Assembly: GCF_000423225.1 (NCBI RefSeq)
Contig: NZ_AUHO01000006.1
Coordinates: 310,001-374,000 of the forward strand
Direction of reading: 5' to 3'
DNA: 64,000 bases
Source: Kaistia adipata DSM 17808
GTDB taxonomy: Bacteria; Pseudomonadota; Alphaproteobacteria; Rhizobiales; Kaistiaceae
Shown: piece after piece, positions 45,919 through 54,815 of the stretch
Numbering within the stretch: position 1 is the stretch's first letter
Layout: each line of letters starts with the position of its first letter
Position numbers and translations under genes: made by a program
The notes under the pieces: model-generated
The model's database searches: none
What the model was told of the DNA's origin: nothing
What the model saw: the letters and a program-made list of their open reading frames with translations, nothing else

Positions 45919-47153
45919 GCGAGATGGACCGTGCGGGGGCGTTCCCCGACGCCGAGTACCCAGCGATAGACGGCCTCCATCTCGTCGGCCGCGCCGGCCC
46001 AGCTGTAGCGGTCCGCCACGAACCGGCGCGCGAGTTCGCCGACCTGGCGGCGGCCCTGCGGCGGCATGGCGAACAGGCGCCTCAGCCCCGCCTCGACGCC
46101 ATCGGCGTCCGCCTCGATGCGGATCGCGCCCGCCTCGGCGAACCCCTCCTGCAGGTTGCATTGCGGCGTCATCAGCACGGGCAGGCCCGCAGCCCAGGCC
46201 TCGAGCACGGCGATCGGCAGTCCCTCGCTCAGGGACGGCAGGACGAACGCGTCGGCGGCGGCCAGGGTCCGCAGCTTCTGTTCTCCGAACTGCGGCCCGA
46301 CGAAATGAACGATGTCGCCGAGCCCGAGCGATGCGCCGAGGCGCTCCAGCTGGGAGCGATAGGTGGCCTCGCCCCAGCCGGCGACGACCAGGTGCCAGGG
46401 GGCGAGCGAGATGGCCTGCCGCGCTCGCGCCAGACCGTGCAACAGGTTCGGGATGCCCTTTTGCGGGGCGAGGCGACCCAGAAACAGCAGGATCGTCGCC
46501 TCCGCCGCGACCTGCGGACGCCAGAGCGGCGGCTGGCCCCGGTCATGTTCCTGCAGATCCACTCCGTTCGGAACGACGCAGACCGGATTGGTGAGCCCGG
46601 CGGCGCGGATCGACGCAAGCTCCGCCGGGCAGAGCGCGTGCAGGCAGGCCGCATGCTGCAGGTGGCGACGCTCATAGGCGAGGCTGGCCAGGCGCTTCTT
46701 CCAGCCCCGATGGGCCAGCGCCCAGCGGTCGAGCTGGCCGTGCGGGCTCACGATGTAGGGGCGATGTCGGGCAACCGCCCAGCGCGGCGCGACGACCGAT
46801 GGATACATCCAGAGCCCATGCACATGCAGAAGGTCGGCCGGGCTCGATCGGAGCGCGCGAGCCAGGGCTGGCGCATAGCCGAACGAACGCGGGCCGTGGC
46901 TTGGATAGGCGTGGACGGGGACACCGCGTGCCTGCAGGACGCCCGCCGAAGCGAGCGGATCGTCGAGGCCGTAGACGCCGACCCGCTGCCCCGGTCGGGC
47001 AGCCACGGCGGGGGCAAGCCCGGACACCGCCTCGAAGATGCCGCCGGAGGATCGCGAAATGCGGCCCATGACCATGGCGATGTCGAGGCCCCTGTCCGCG
47101 CCCGCCCGGATGGGCGGTTCGCGGATCTCGTCTTCGTTGGAAATCGGGTTCAT
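45915..47153 (-). CDS. GT4 family glycosyltransferase
   Basis: A 412-residue GT-B enzyme. LLHVHGLWMYPSVVAPRWAV and YIVSPHGQLDRWALAHRGWK near residue 115-145, CVVPNGVDLQEHD near 195, LLFLGRLAPQKGIPNLLHGL near 223 and PSLSEGLPIAVLEAWAAGLP near 310 are strong GT4 markers. I start at the ATG at 47153, preceded by AGGGAGGT, rather than at an in-frame start to 47264 lying in the upstream gene. It follows the export gene by 28 bp. Confidence 0.88.
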   Translation of the reverse strand: MNPISNEDEIREPPIRAGADRGLDIAMVMGRISRSSGGIFEAVSGLAPAVAARPGQRVGVYGLDDPLASAGVLQARGVPVHAYPSHGPRSFGYAPALARALRSSPADLLHVHGLWMYPSVVAPRWAVARHRPYIVSPHGQLDRWALAHRGWKKRLASLAYERRHLQHAACLHALCPAELASIRAAGLTNPVCVVPNGVDLQEHDRGQPPLWRPQVAAEATILLFLGRLAPQKGIPNLLHGLARARQAISLAPWHLVVAGWGEATYRSQLERLGASLGLGDIVHFVGPQFGEQKLRTLAAADAFVLPSLSEGLPIAVLEAWAAGLPVLMTPQCNLQEGFAEAGAIRIEADADGVEAGLRRLFAMPPQGRRQVGELARRFVADRYSWAGAADEMEAVYRWVLGVGERPRTVHLA

Positions 47154-47181
47154 CGGCGTGACCTCCCTCTGAGAGGGCCTT

Positions 47182-48411
47182 TCAGCGAGCTTGCGGCGGG
47201 GGAATGGCGTCGAGCTTGCGATCGACCTCGAGAATGTCGCCGGGCTGCAGTCGGGCATGTTCATGGACCGGGAATTGCTGCGTGCCCGAGGGCGTCCGGC
47301 GGACGATGGTGAAGCTCGTCGCGGGCAGCTGGCGTAGGTCGCTGGCCTCCAGTTCCTCGCTGGCGGCGCCGATGCTGGCCGCGAGCGAGGCCAGTTTCTG
47401 ATCCGTCCGGACGATGGCGAGCTCGAGCGCCCGGAGGGCGAGCGCGTCCTCCGCCGCCCGGACGGCGCGCAGGGCCGACATCCGCTGGTCGATGTCGATG
47501 CGGTTGTGGCGCGCCCGCGCCAGAAAGCTCTGCACCTCGAGCTTGTCCCGCTTCAGTCCAGACTGCTGCCTCTGGCTTTCGCGCAGGCGGGATTGCGCCG
47601 TCAGCCCCTGGTCCGCGAGCTGTCGCGTCGCCGCCACGTCCTGTGCGATCAGCGCGAGTTCCTCGTCATGCAGGCGGAGGCTGGCCTCGAGGCTGGTTAT
47701 CTCCTCGTCGAGCGCCTTCCCCTGCGCTACCAGCGCCGCGATCTGGCCGGCGAGACCTTCCCGGCGCCGTCCGAGGACAGCGCCCTCGGCGGCAACGAGG
47801 GAGACCGGCGCGCCGGACTGTATCAGGCCGTCGGCATCGAAGGCGCGATCCGCCATCTCGGCCTGAAGGCGCGCGAGCTCGACGCGTTGCGCCCAGCGGA
47901 ACAGCTTCTGGTCGGCCAGTTCCTGTCGCAGCGTGAGAAGCTGAAGCGCCGCGTTGCTGTTGAGCGTTGGCGGCCGGCGGACGCCACCGCCCAGAGCGAC
48001 CAGCTCGAGCACGATCATGTCCGGCCGGAACTCGTAGCGGCCGGGCGACTGGACGTCCCCGGTGACGAAGACCGGGGCGTGGCCGATGACATCGACGCTG
48101 ACGGTGTGACCGGCCGGGATCCGGCCGGCGAGCCCGGCCATGAGCCGCCCCGCCGCCTCCTCGGCCGACATGCCCTGGAGCGTTACCCGGCCGAGGCGTG
48201 GATAGCCGATGGCCCCGTCAGCTCCGATCGTGAACTTGCCGCCGAGATCGGGTTCGCCGAAGACGGAGACCTGCAAGGTGTCGCCAGCGCCAAGCCGATA
48301 GGCCACGGGCGCGGCGGCGCCGGCCATCGGCAGGACGGCGATGAGGATGGCGGCGGTGCGGAGCCACAGGCCCGTCCGGACCAGGATGGCGACGGCGCGC
48401 GCCATCGTCAT
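47182..48411 (-). CDS. ExoF/Wza-like polysaccharide export protein with long coiled coil
   Basis: A 409-residue exported protein. After a signal-like segment (residues about 10-32) comes a polysaccharide export domain (YRLGAGDTLQVSVFGEPDLG, then GYPRLGRVTLQGMSAEEAAG) and an SLBB-like part (VFVTGDVQSPGRYEF near residue 115). A long alpha-helical coiled-coil stretch follows (about 150-345), then a short C-terminal domain (VRRTPSGTQQFPVHEH). No lipobox Cys is visible, unlike Wza. The build matches ExoF of Sinorhizobium-type exopolysaccharide export. It overlaps the Wzz/kinase gene by 4 bp. Confidence 0.82.
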   Translation of the reverse strand: MTMARAVAILVRTGLWLRTAAILIAVLPMAGAAAPVAYRLGAGDTLQVSVFGEPDLGGKFTIGADGAIGYPRLGRVTLQGMSAEEAAGRLMAGLAGRIPAGHTVSVDVIGHAPVFVTGDVQSPGRYEFRPDMIVLELVALGGGVRRPPTLNSNAALQLLTLRQELADQKLFRWAQRVELARLQAEMADRAFDADGLIQSGAPVSLVAAEGAVLGRRREGLAGQIAALVAQGKALDEEITSLEASLRLHDEELALIAQDVAATRQLADQGLTAQSRLRESQRQQSGLKRDKLEVQSFLARARHNRIDIDQRMSALRAVRAAEDALALRALELAIVRTDQKLASLAASIGAASEELEASDLRQLPATSFTIVRRTPSGTQQFPVHEHARLQPGDILEVDRKLDAIPPPQAR

Positions 48412-50666
48412 ATCGCCGCCTCCCATCTTCGCGCTGGCGCGGCGTCTGTCCCTCCCCTCGGCCGGCCAGCGCCGAAGCCGCCGGACGCGGCAGGCGATGC
48501 CGATGGCGGCTCGAAGCGGCGATGCGCCTGCGGCGGGACCTGGTTGAGCAGGGCAGCCCCGACCGGCAGGCCACAGAAGGCGAGGCGCTGGACGGAAGCG
48601 GACGCGACATGGCGGGTGGTGTGGCCCCAGCGCGCGACGAAGAGGATGGCGTCGGCTTCTGTGGCGATCTGCAGGGTTCTCGACCCGGCGGCAAGCGTTG
48701 GCGCATCCAGGATCACGAAGCTGAAGCGCTCCCGAAGGGCGGCCACGAGCGCGCTGAACTGCAATGGGTCCGTCAGCGCGGCTGGGCACGGCCCGGCAAG
48801 CGGTGGCCCGATGATCCGGGCCGGCGAGAGGCTGTCGGCGACCGGACGGACGCCGGACGGCCACCGGCTCCGGCCATCCGCCGCGCCCCCGTCGTCGTCC
48901 TCGTCGGCCCGCGCCGCGCGGGCTCGTCGGGGGGCGACGTCTGGTCCCGCCTCGAATGTGACCAATACGACCGACCGGCCCGTTGTCGCGATGGATCGCG
49001 CCAGAGAGAGGGCCAGCGTCGTCTTGCCATCGCCCGATTCCGCCGATGTCAGCATCAGAACTGACGCGCGACGGAACGATGGCGACAGCTGCAGCATCCA
49101 TTGCAGCGTCGAGATGGCCTCTCGGAAGGGGGAGTCGGGCGCTTGCACGATCGCGTCGGCCGGACGTCGCCGGTGCCTGCCGCGCTGGACCGGGATCGAG
49201 CCCAGGACGTGAAGGTTCGTCGCGATCTCCAGGTCCTGGCTCGAACGCACGCGCTGATCGAAGTGGCCCAGCATCAGGGCCAGGCCGACGCCGCCGGTCG
49301 CGCCGCCCATCAGACCCAGCAGCAGCGCCGGAAGCAGGCGCGGGCTGGCAGCGTGCAACGGCACCGCCGCCTTCGAGATCAGGCGTACTCCCGGATCGGT
49401 CAGCTCCTTGCGGTCGCCGATCTGCTTCGCGCGTCCAAGCAGGCTTTCGAAGACCGCGCGGTCGGCGTTGGCCTCGCGGACGAGCCCCTCCAGCTTCACC
49501 CGCGCGGTGTCGGATCCGCCATAGTCGGCTTCGGCGGCGGCCAGCTGGACCTCGAGCGTGGTCACGCGACGGTGCGCGGTATCGATCTCGTTGCGCAGGC
49601 TGACGAGAATCTTGTCGACCTCGCGAGCGATCTGCTGGCGAACCGTGTTGAGCTCGGAAGTGAGGACCGGGACCTCGGCGCTTCGCGACGCGCCGGTGTC
49701 GGTCAGGACCTGCAGCTTGCGCTCGAGCTCGGACTGGCTGACCAGAAGTTGCTGGACGATCGGCGACCCCAGCACGTCGCTGAAGCCGTCGAGGCCGTCC
49801 GGCTTCGATGCCAGCCGAGTCGCCGTCCGCTCCCGCGCCTCGGCGGTCGCATAGGCCGCCCGGGCCGCCATCAGCTCGGTGCTGAGCGCATTGACGCGTT
49901 GCGCGGCGATGGTGCCTCCCTCGATCTCGAACAGGCCGGACGCCGAGCGGAACTTCTCGACGCTCTGCTCCGCCTGCTGCAGCTTGGCTCCGAGGGTGGC
50001 CAGCCTTTCCTCCAGCCAATCGCTGACGCGGCGCGTCGCCTCGATCTGGAGATCGTCCTGATAGTCGAGATAGGCTAGCGCATAGGCATTGGCGACCCGC
50101 GCGGCGACCTCCGGATCCGAGGCGCCATAGGCGATGTAGATCGTGTAGGACCGACCGTCGTTGAGCACGGCCAGATTGTTGCGCAGCGCGCCCTCGATCA
50201 GGGAGTGGGGGTCGACAGGCGTTGCCGGCGGGCGGCCGAGCAGCCGGCCGATCTGGGCGCTGACGCCTCCCCGCAGCGTCTGGACAAGGGTTGCCCGCGG
50301 GATGAGACGCTGCAGGTCGAAGGGAGGCTCGCCAACGGCCGCGGCCGTCTTGTCGGAGAGCATGGCGATGACCCGCTGCGCCATGTCGCGCGACGTGATC
50401 ATGTCGAGCTCCGTCCGCACCACCGGGTTCTCCTGCGGCAGCGGCGCAACGACCTGATCGATCGGCATGGCCTGGATGCGCCGCACGTCGAGCGCGACCA
50501 CGGCCTCGGCGACGAAGCGCGGCGGCTGCGTGGCATAGGCGACGATGCCGATCGCAAGCCCGATGGCTGAAGCGAGGACGATCAGCCGGGCGCGCACCCG
50601 CAGGGCTGCGAGCCCGTGCAGGCCGGCGTCCTGCTGTCGCCCGGCAGGCGACGCAGATTGGATCAC
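48408..50666 (-). CDS. Wzz-type chain-length protein fused to a degenerate BY-kinase domain
   Basis: A 752-residue inner-membrane protein. Two membrane helices (about 26-45 and 445-470) flank a large periplasmic coiled-coil-rich Wzz domain. The cytoplasmic domain has Walker A (SAESGDGKTTLALSLA, near 541) and Walker B (FVILDAPT, near 650). Walker A', normally with a magnesium-binding Asp (LLIDxDLR), reads VVLVTFEAG, and the C-terminus has no tyrosine cluster (it ends Pro/Ala/Arg-rich). Autophosphorylation in the usual BY-kinase sense is therefore doubtful; it may act as a structural ATPase. It follows the LuxR-type gene by 24 bp. Confidence 0.85.
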   Translation of the reverse strand: MIQSASPAGRQQDAGLHGLAALRVRARLIVLASAIGLAIGIVAYATQPPRFVAEAVVALDVRRIQAMPIDQVVAPLPQENPVVRTELDMITSRDMAQRVIAMLSDKTAAAVGEPPFDLQRLIPRATLVQTLRGGVSAQIGRLLGRPPATPVDPHSLIEGALRNNLAVLNDGRSYTIYIAYGASDPEVAARVANAYALAYLDYQDDLQIEATRRVSDWLEERLATLGAKLQQAEQSVEKFRSASGLFEIEGGTIAAQRVNALSTELMAARAAYATAEARERTATRLASKPDGLDGFSDVLGSPIVQQLLVSQSELERKLQVLTDTGASRSAEVPVLTSELNTVRQQIAREVDKILVSLRNEIDTAHRRVTTLEVQLAAAEADYGGSDTARVKLEGLVREANADRAVFESLLGRAKQIGDRKELTDPGVRLISKAAVPLHAASPRLLPALLLGLMGGATGGVGLALMLGHFDQRVRSSQDLEIATNLHVLGSIPVQRGRHRRRPADAIVQAPDSPFREAISTLQWMLQLSPSFRRASVLMLTSAESGDGKTTLALSLARSIATTGRSVVLVTFEAGPDVAPRRARAARADEDDDGGAADGRSRWPSGVRPVADSLSPARIIGPPLAGPCPAALTDPLQFSALVAALRERFSFVILDAPTLAAGSRTLQIATEADAILFVARWGHTTRHVASASVQRLAFCGLPVGAALLNQVPPQAHRRFEPPSASPAASGGFGAGRPRGGTDAAPARRWEAAI

Positions 50667-50690
50667 GGACAGGCTCCGAAACGCGACGGA

Positions 50691-51551
50691 TCAGGTGCAG
50701 GCGATCAACGGCATCGTGGCGACGCGACCCTGCGCGGCGGGCTGCGGATGAGCCGTGGCAAGCGAAGCGTCGGCGTCCTCGGGCTCCAGCGGCATCGCCG
50801 GCTCGGGCGCGGCATCCCGCCATCGACCCGGCCTCGATGCGGCCTGGATCAACTGGTTGAGCTTGTAGGCGACCTCGGTGCGGTTGTGGGCGCCGAGCTT
50901 CTGCATGATGCAGCGGATATGCACCTTGATCGTGCTTTCGCGCAGGTCGAGCTCATAGGCGATGATCTTGTTGGCCTTGCCCCGGAGGATGGCCTCGGCG
51001 ACGGCGGCCTGACGGGGCGACAGCAGTTCCGCCAGCGGGTCGGCCGGAGGCCCGGCGGCTTCGAGCGCCAGGATGTCCTCGCGCGAGGCCATCAGGCTGC
51101 TGGCCGGGATGAAGAGGCCGCCCGCCCGGGCCAGGTTGACGGCCTCTGCCGCGACCTGCAGCCCCACGCTCGTCGGGATATAGCCGCGCGCGCCACGATC
51201 GAGGGCCAGGACCACGTTCAGGGCTTGATCGCTGTCGGCGAGAATCACGGTCGGGATCGAGGGAAAGTCACGCGTCAGGACGTGCAGCGCCGCCTCGACG
51301 GAGGCCTCGTCCGGGCGCTGCCCGCCGATGCTGAGCAGGATGATCGACACGTCATCGTGAAACGCCTTGGCGGCGCGCCAGGCCTCGGCGCTGCTGAAGG
51401 GCAGGATGTCGAGATCGGCCCTGCAGGCCTGCAGGCCGCGCGCCAGGCACTCGCGATCCAGGACGCGGCGGTCGATCAGCGCGACCGACAGGCGCTCGGA
51501 GCGTCCGGAGACCGGTTGAGTTTCAAAGGTCTTTGCATCGGCATTCCACAT
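50691..51551 (-). CDS. LuxR-type regulator with a pseudo-receiver domain
   Basis: A 286-residue (from the ATG at 51551) NarL/LuxR-family protein. Residues about 20-150 look like a response-regulator receiver (LSVALIDRRVLDRECLARGL), but the phospho-acceptor position reads LLSIGG (Ser 74 in place of Asp), and the conserved Lys is Thr (YIPTSVG, near 127). The C-terminal LuxR HTH (about 175-235) is intact: LSPRQAAVAEAILRGKANK, IIAYELDLRESTIKVHIRCI, MQKLGAHNRTEVAYKLN. I prefer the ATG at 51551 because GGGAG lies seven bases before it; an in-frame ATG at 51599 has none. It heads the wzz-exoF-glycosyltransferase operon and probably controls it. Confidence 0.85.
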   Translation of the reverse strand: MWNADAKTFETQPVSGRSERLSVALIDRRVLDRECLARGLQACRADLDILPFSSAEAWRAAKAFHDDVSIILLSIGGQRPDEASVEAALHVLTRDFPSIPTVILADSDQALNVVLALDRGARGYIPTSVGLQVAAEAVNLARAGGLFIPASSLMASREDILALEAAGPPADPLAELLSPRQAAVAEAILRGKANKIIAYELDLRESTIKVHIRCIMQKLGAHNRTEVAYKLNQLIQAASRPGRWRDAAPEPAMPLEPEDADASLATAHPQPAAQGRVATMPLIACT

Positions 51552-51599
51552 GTCCGGCTCCCATCGGTGACCAGATGATCCTTGGATTGGCATGCTCAT

Positions 51600-51660
51600 G
51601 CGTGTATAATATGGCTACACAACCGATGCGGTTATTGTCTACAACTGTAGGTTGTATTTT
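51600..51660 (-). promoter_or_regulatory. AT-rich control region upstream of the polysaccharide operon
   Basis: A 60-bp stretch much richer in A+T than its surroundings. On the minus strand it holds a good -10 (TATTAT, 51612-51607) but no fitting -35, which suggests an activator. It also holds a palindrome, CTACA-AC-TGTAG (51639-51650), and a related direct repeat, CTACACAAC (51615-51623). These may be binding sites for the adjacent LuxR-type protein. Confidence 0.45.
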
Positions 51661-51763
51661 ACACTTCTACTTCTTTTGTTGGATCTCTTCCGCCTTTCGA
51701 GCGGTTGTCGCGTCATTGGCGGACATGCCTTGTCGCCGCGACGAGCCCGCGGCCGCCGCTCGC

Positions 51764-52300
51764 CTATCGCGGATGGGCGGCGCGCCATTCGGAAGGCGGC
51801 GTGAAGCGGCCGCGCCATATCCCTTCCTTGTTGCGCCGCGCCGCGTCTTCCTCGGCTGCGTAGTCGCCTGGGCCACGTCCGCCATAGTTGACCGCGAGCC
51901 CGTCGCGGACCATGGCCGCCCCCAGATCGCCGACTCCGTCGATCCGGCAGGTGGCGACGACGCGGCCGAAACGATCGTTCGTATGGGGCGAGCAGCGCAG
52001 ATCGCCCTGCGCCACGAGCGAGTGCAGCGCCCGCCGCGCCGCCTCGCCGCATGGCCATTTGGCACCGTCGGCTGCCTCGCAGTCCTGGCGCAGCTCCGGA
52101 GCGTCGATCCCCGCCAGACGGAAGTCGACGCCGTCGATGGCAAGCGAATCTCCATCGCGGACCACGATGCGGGACCCTTCCGAGGTCCGGATTTCACGAA
52201 GCTGCTGGTCCAGGTAGCCGATCAGCAACAGGCCCGCGACGAGCAGCAGCAGGAAGATCAGTGAGGACGGCTTGCGGCGCCGGGAGCGGGGTCGAATCAT
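51764..52300 (-). CDS. Membrane-anchored thermonuclease-family (SNase-like) protein
   Basis: A 178-residue protein with an N-terminal basic stretch, one membrane helix (LIFLLLLVAGLLLIGYL, residues about 13-29) and a periplasmic SNase-like domain: VRDGDSLAIDGVDFRLAGID with the metal-binding Asp/Arg region, CGEAARRALHSLV, DRFGRVVATCRID with the second Arg, and GLAVNY. Staphylococcal nuclease-like proteins cleave DNA and RNA with calcium. The Asp, Glu and Arg positions I can place look intact apart from normal variation. I start at the ATG at 52300 (MIRPRSRRRK); the longer frame upstream is unlikely. It is divergent from mazG. Confidence 0.85.
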   Translation of the reverse strand: MIRPRSRRRKPSSLIFLLLLVAGLLLIGYLDQQLREIRTSEGSRIVVRDGDSLAIDGVDFRLAGIDAPELRQDCEAADGAKWPCGEAARRALHSLVAQGDLRCSPHTNDRFGRVVATCRIDGVGDLGAAMVRDGLAVNYGGRGPGDYAAEEDAARRNKEGIWRGRFTPPSEWRAAHPR

Positions 52301-52482
52301 GCCAGCCAGTGTAGCGGCGATGCCGCGATTGGGCAGGCGGGCGGCCCGCGCGACGGATCCTCGCGCTCGAATGCCGCACGCCAGCATCGCTGGATGCCCT
52401 GCCCTTGCCCGGCGCGGCATCGCCTGCGATGAAGGGCCCGCGCCGCCGCATCGGTCGGCGGCAACGAGACGAGGACCGAGGC

Positions 52483-53322
52483 ATGCAGCCGTCCCGAGAC
52501 ATTGAGCGCCTGATCGAGATCATGGCCGCGCTCCGCGATCCGGAGACCGGTTGCTCCTGGGACAAGGTCCAGGACTTCCAGTCCATCGCGCCCTACACGA
52601 TCGAGGAAGCCTTCGAAGTCGCCGACGCCATCGAGCGCGGCGATCTGGTCGATCTCGAGGAGGAGCTGGGCGATCTGCTGCTGCAGGTCGTCTATCACGC
52701 CCGCATGGCGGAGGAGATCGGCGCCTTTGCGTTCGGCGACGTCGTCATGGCGATCACGGCAAAGATGATCCGCCGGCATCCGCATGTCTTCGGCAGCGAG
52801 GAGGCCCGCAGCGCCGGCGCCGCCAAGGGTTTTTGGGAAAAGATCAAGGCCGAGGAGAAGCGCATCCGCGCCGAGAAGCGCCGCGCCGCCGGTCAGGCGG
52901 GCGACCGCCCTGCCGGGCTGCTCGACGACGTGCCGGCCGGGATGACCGCGCTGGCGCGGGCCGTCAAGCTGCAGCAGAAGGCGAGCACGGTCGGATTCGA
53001 CTGGAACGATCCGCGCGCCGTCCTCGCCAAGATCAAGGAAGAGATCGGCGAGATTGAGCAGGAACTCGACGCCGATGACGTCTCGCCGGCCCGGGTTCGC
53101 GACGAGATCGGTGATCTCCTTTTCGCGGTCGCCAATCTGGCGCGGCACGTCGACATCGATCCGGACGCCGCGCTGCGCGGGACGAACGAGAAGGTCATCC
53201 GGCGCTTCCGCCATATCGAGACGCGTCTCGCCGAGGCTGGCCGTTCGCCGGCTGATGCGAGCCTCGACGAGATGGAAGCACTCTGGGTTGAAGCCAAGAC
53301 GGTGCCCGGCAAGTCGACGTAG
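52483..53322 (+). CDS. mazG: Nucleoside triphosphate pyrophosphohydrolase
   Basis: A 279-residue protein with two MazG domains. The first has [20 protein letters not shown], then [11 protein letters not shown] and [14 protein letters not shown] (the E-x-x-E...E-x-x-D metal site); the second has [29 protein letters not shown] and [16 protein letters not shown]. MazG hydrolyses all NTPs and non-canonical nucleotides to monophosphates. The ATG at 52483 begins [18 protein letters not shown], a normal start. It converges on hflX, as in many Hyphomicrobiales. Confidence 0.95.
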   Translation: MQPSRDIERLIEIMAALRDPETGCSWDKVQDFQSIAPYTIEEAFEVADAIERGDLVDLEEELGDLLLQVVYHARMAEEIGAFAFGDVVMAITAKMIRRHPHVFGSEEARSAGAAKGFWEKIKAEEKRIRAEKRRAAGQAGDRPAGLLDDVPAGMTALARAVKLQQKASTVGFDWNDPRAVLAKIKEEIGEIEQELDADDVSPARVRDEIGDLLFAVANLARHVDIDPDAALRGTNEKVIRRFRHIETRLAEAGRSPADASLDEMEALWVEAKTVPGKST

Positions 53323-53344
53323 GACGACGGATCCACCTCGGAGG

Positions 53345-53372
53345 AAGGACCGACGGCGCGCCGTCAGTCCTT
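53345..53372. terminator. Palindromic hairpin between mazG and hflX
   Basis: A near-perfect 28-bp palindrome: AAGGAC-C-GACGGC, a GC centre, then GCCGTC-A-GTCCTT (one C/A mismatch). It spans the end of hflX and lies 23 bp after the mazG stop. A bidirectional terminator is likely, though no long U tract is seen. Confidence 0.5.
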
Positions 53373-54815
53373 GTCCATCGGATCCCAGGCCTTCTTGCTC
53401 TCCGTCGCCGCCGCCTTCTGGCCCGATGGCAACAGCTTCGCCCGCGGAAACTCGCGGTGGAAGGCGCTCTCGTGCTTGTCGGGCACGCGGATGTTGGCGA
53501 TCGTCGTGCCGTCCTCCGCGTCGACGCGGGAGAGTACCTCGCCGAGCTCGTAGAGGCGGTGCAGCCGAGCCAGGGCATCGCCGGCGAGCGAGACGGTGTA
53601 GACCGGGCGCCCCTCGCTCAGCCGCTGCTCGACGAGGTCGAGCAGGGCCGGAATCCCCTCGCCCGTCAGCGCCGAAATCGGCACGATCGCCGGCTTGCCC
53701 TTGTCGGGGCTCGGCCGCATCGCGGGGCGGGCGTCTTCCGGCATCAGGTCGATCTTGTTCCAGACCTCGATCAGCCGGTCGGTCTTGGTCGTCTCGACGC
53801 CGAGCTGCTCGAGCACGTTCATGACGTCGCGGGCCTGCGCCTCGCTATCCTCATGCGCGATATCGCGGACATGCAGGATCAGCGTCGCCTCGATCACCTC
53901 TTCCAGCGTGGCGCGGAAGGCGGCGACGAGGTGGGTCGGCAGGTCGGAGATGAAGCCCACCGTATCCGACAGGATGACCTCGGTTCCATGCGGCAGCTTG
54001 AGCCGGCGCAGCGTCGGGTCGAGCGTCGCGAACAGGAGGTCCTTGGCGAAGATGTCCGAGCTGGTCAGCGTGTTGAACAGCGTCGACTTGCCGGCATTGG
54101 TGTAGCCGACAAGCGCCACGATTGGGTGCGGCACCTTGCGCCGGCTCTCGCGCTGCAGCCGGCGGGTTCGGACGACGGTCTCGAGCTCGTGCTCGATGCG
54201 GGTGATCCGCTCCTGCAGGGCGCGCCGGTCCGCCTCGATCTGCGTCTCGCCGGGGCCGCCGAGGAAGCCGAAGCCGCCGCGCTGACGCTCCAGATGGGTC
54301 CAGCTGCGCACCAGCCGGCTCTTCTGGTAGTTGAGATGCGCCAGCTCGACCTGCAGCGTGCCTTCGCGGGTCTGCGCCCGCTCGCCGAAGATCTCGAGGA
54401 TCAGGCCCGTCCGGTCGATGACCTTGGTGCCCCATTCCTTCTCGAGGTTCTGCTGCTGGACCGGCGTTAGCGCGTGGTCGACGATGGCGAGCTCGATCTC
54501 GTCGGCCTTGATGCGCGCCGCCAGCTCCTGAACCTTGCCGCTGCCGAACAGGGTCGCCGGCTTGTACATCGGCAAGGGAACGGGAATGCCCTCGACGACG
54601 TCGAGTTCGATGGCGCGCGCCAGCCCGATCGCCTCCTCGACCCGCGCCGTCGAACTCCGGTCGGCGCCGCGCGGATCGCCTTCGGCGCGGCGGGTCCGCG
54701 CCGGGCGAATGGGAACGAGCACGAGCGCCCGAACGGGCGCACGCTTGGTTTCGATATAGCTATCGGATGCCTCGGACCCCTCGGGCCCTTCCGGCAGATC
54801 AGGAAACTCGGACAA
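53364..54815 (-). CDS. hflX: Ribosome-associated GTPase HflX
   Basis: A 483-residue GTPase that binds the 50S subunit and splits stalled or heat-damaged ribosomes. The N-terminal domain has [17 protein letters not shown] and [15 protein letters not shown]. The linker carries [19 protein letters not shown]. The G domain has [19 protein letters not shown] (G1), [10 protein letters not shown] (G2 region), [12 protein letters not shown] (G3), EVWNKIDLM (G4) and PISALTGEG (G5). The start is TTG at 54815, directly after the hfq stop (TGATTG), so the two genes are coupled. Confidence 0.95.
   Translation of the reverse strand: MSEFPDLPEGPEGSEASDSYIETKRAPVRALVLVPIRPARTRRAEGDPRGADRSSTARVEEAIGLARAIELDVVEGIPVPLPMYKPATLFGSGKVQELAARIKADEIELAIVDHALTPVQQQNLEKEWGTKVIDRTGLILEIFGERAQTREGTLQVELAHLNYQKSRLVRSWTHLERQRGGFGFLGGPGETQIEADRRALQERITRIEHELETVVRTRRLQRESRRKVPHPIVALVGYTNAGKSTLFNTLTSSDIFAKDLLFATLDPTLRRLKLPHGTEVILSDTVGFISDLPTHLVAAFRATLEEVIEATLILHVRDIAHEDSEAQARDVMNVLEQLGVETTKTDRLIEVWNKIDLMPEDARPAMRPSPDKGKPAIVPISALTGEGIPALLDLVEQRLSEGRPVYTVSLAGDALARLHRLYELGEVLSRVDAEDGTTIANIRVPDKHESAFHREFPRAKLLPSGQKAAATESKKAWDPMDKD

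Noticed and set aside
47182-50823. A single 1213-codon minus-strand frame spanning the export and chain-length genes
   Set aside because: Only the 3' third (from 48411) encodes the export protein; upstream the frame is out of register with the recognised Wzz/kinase gene, so this is not a fusion.
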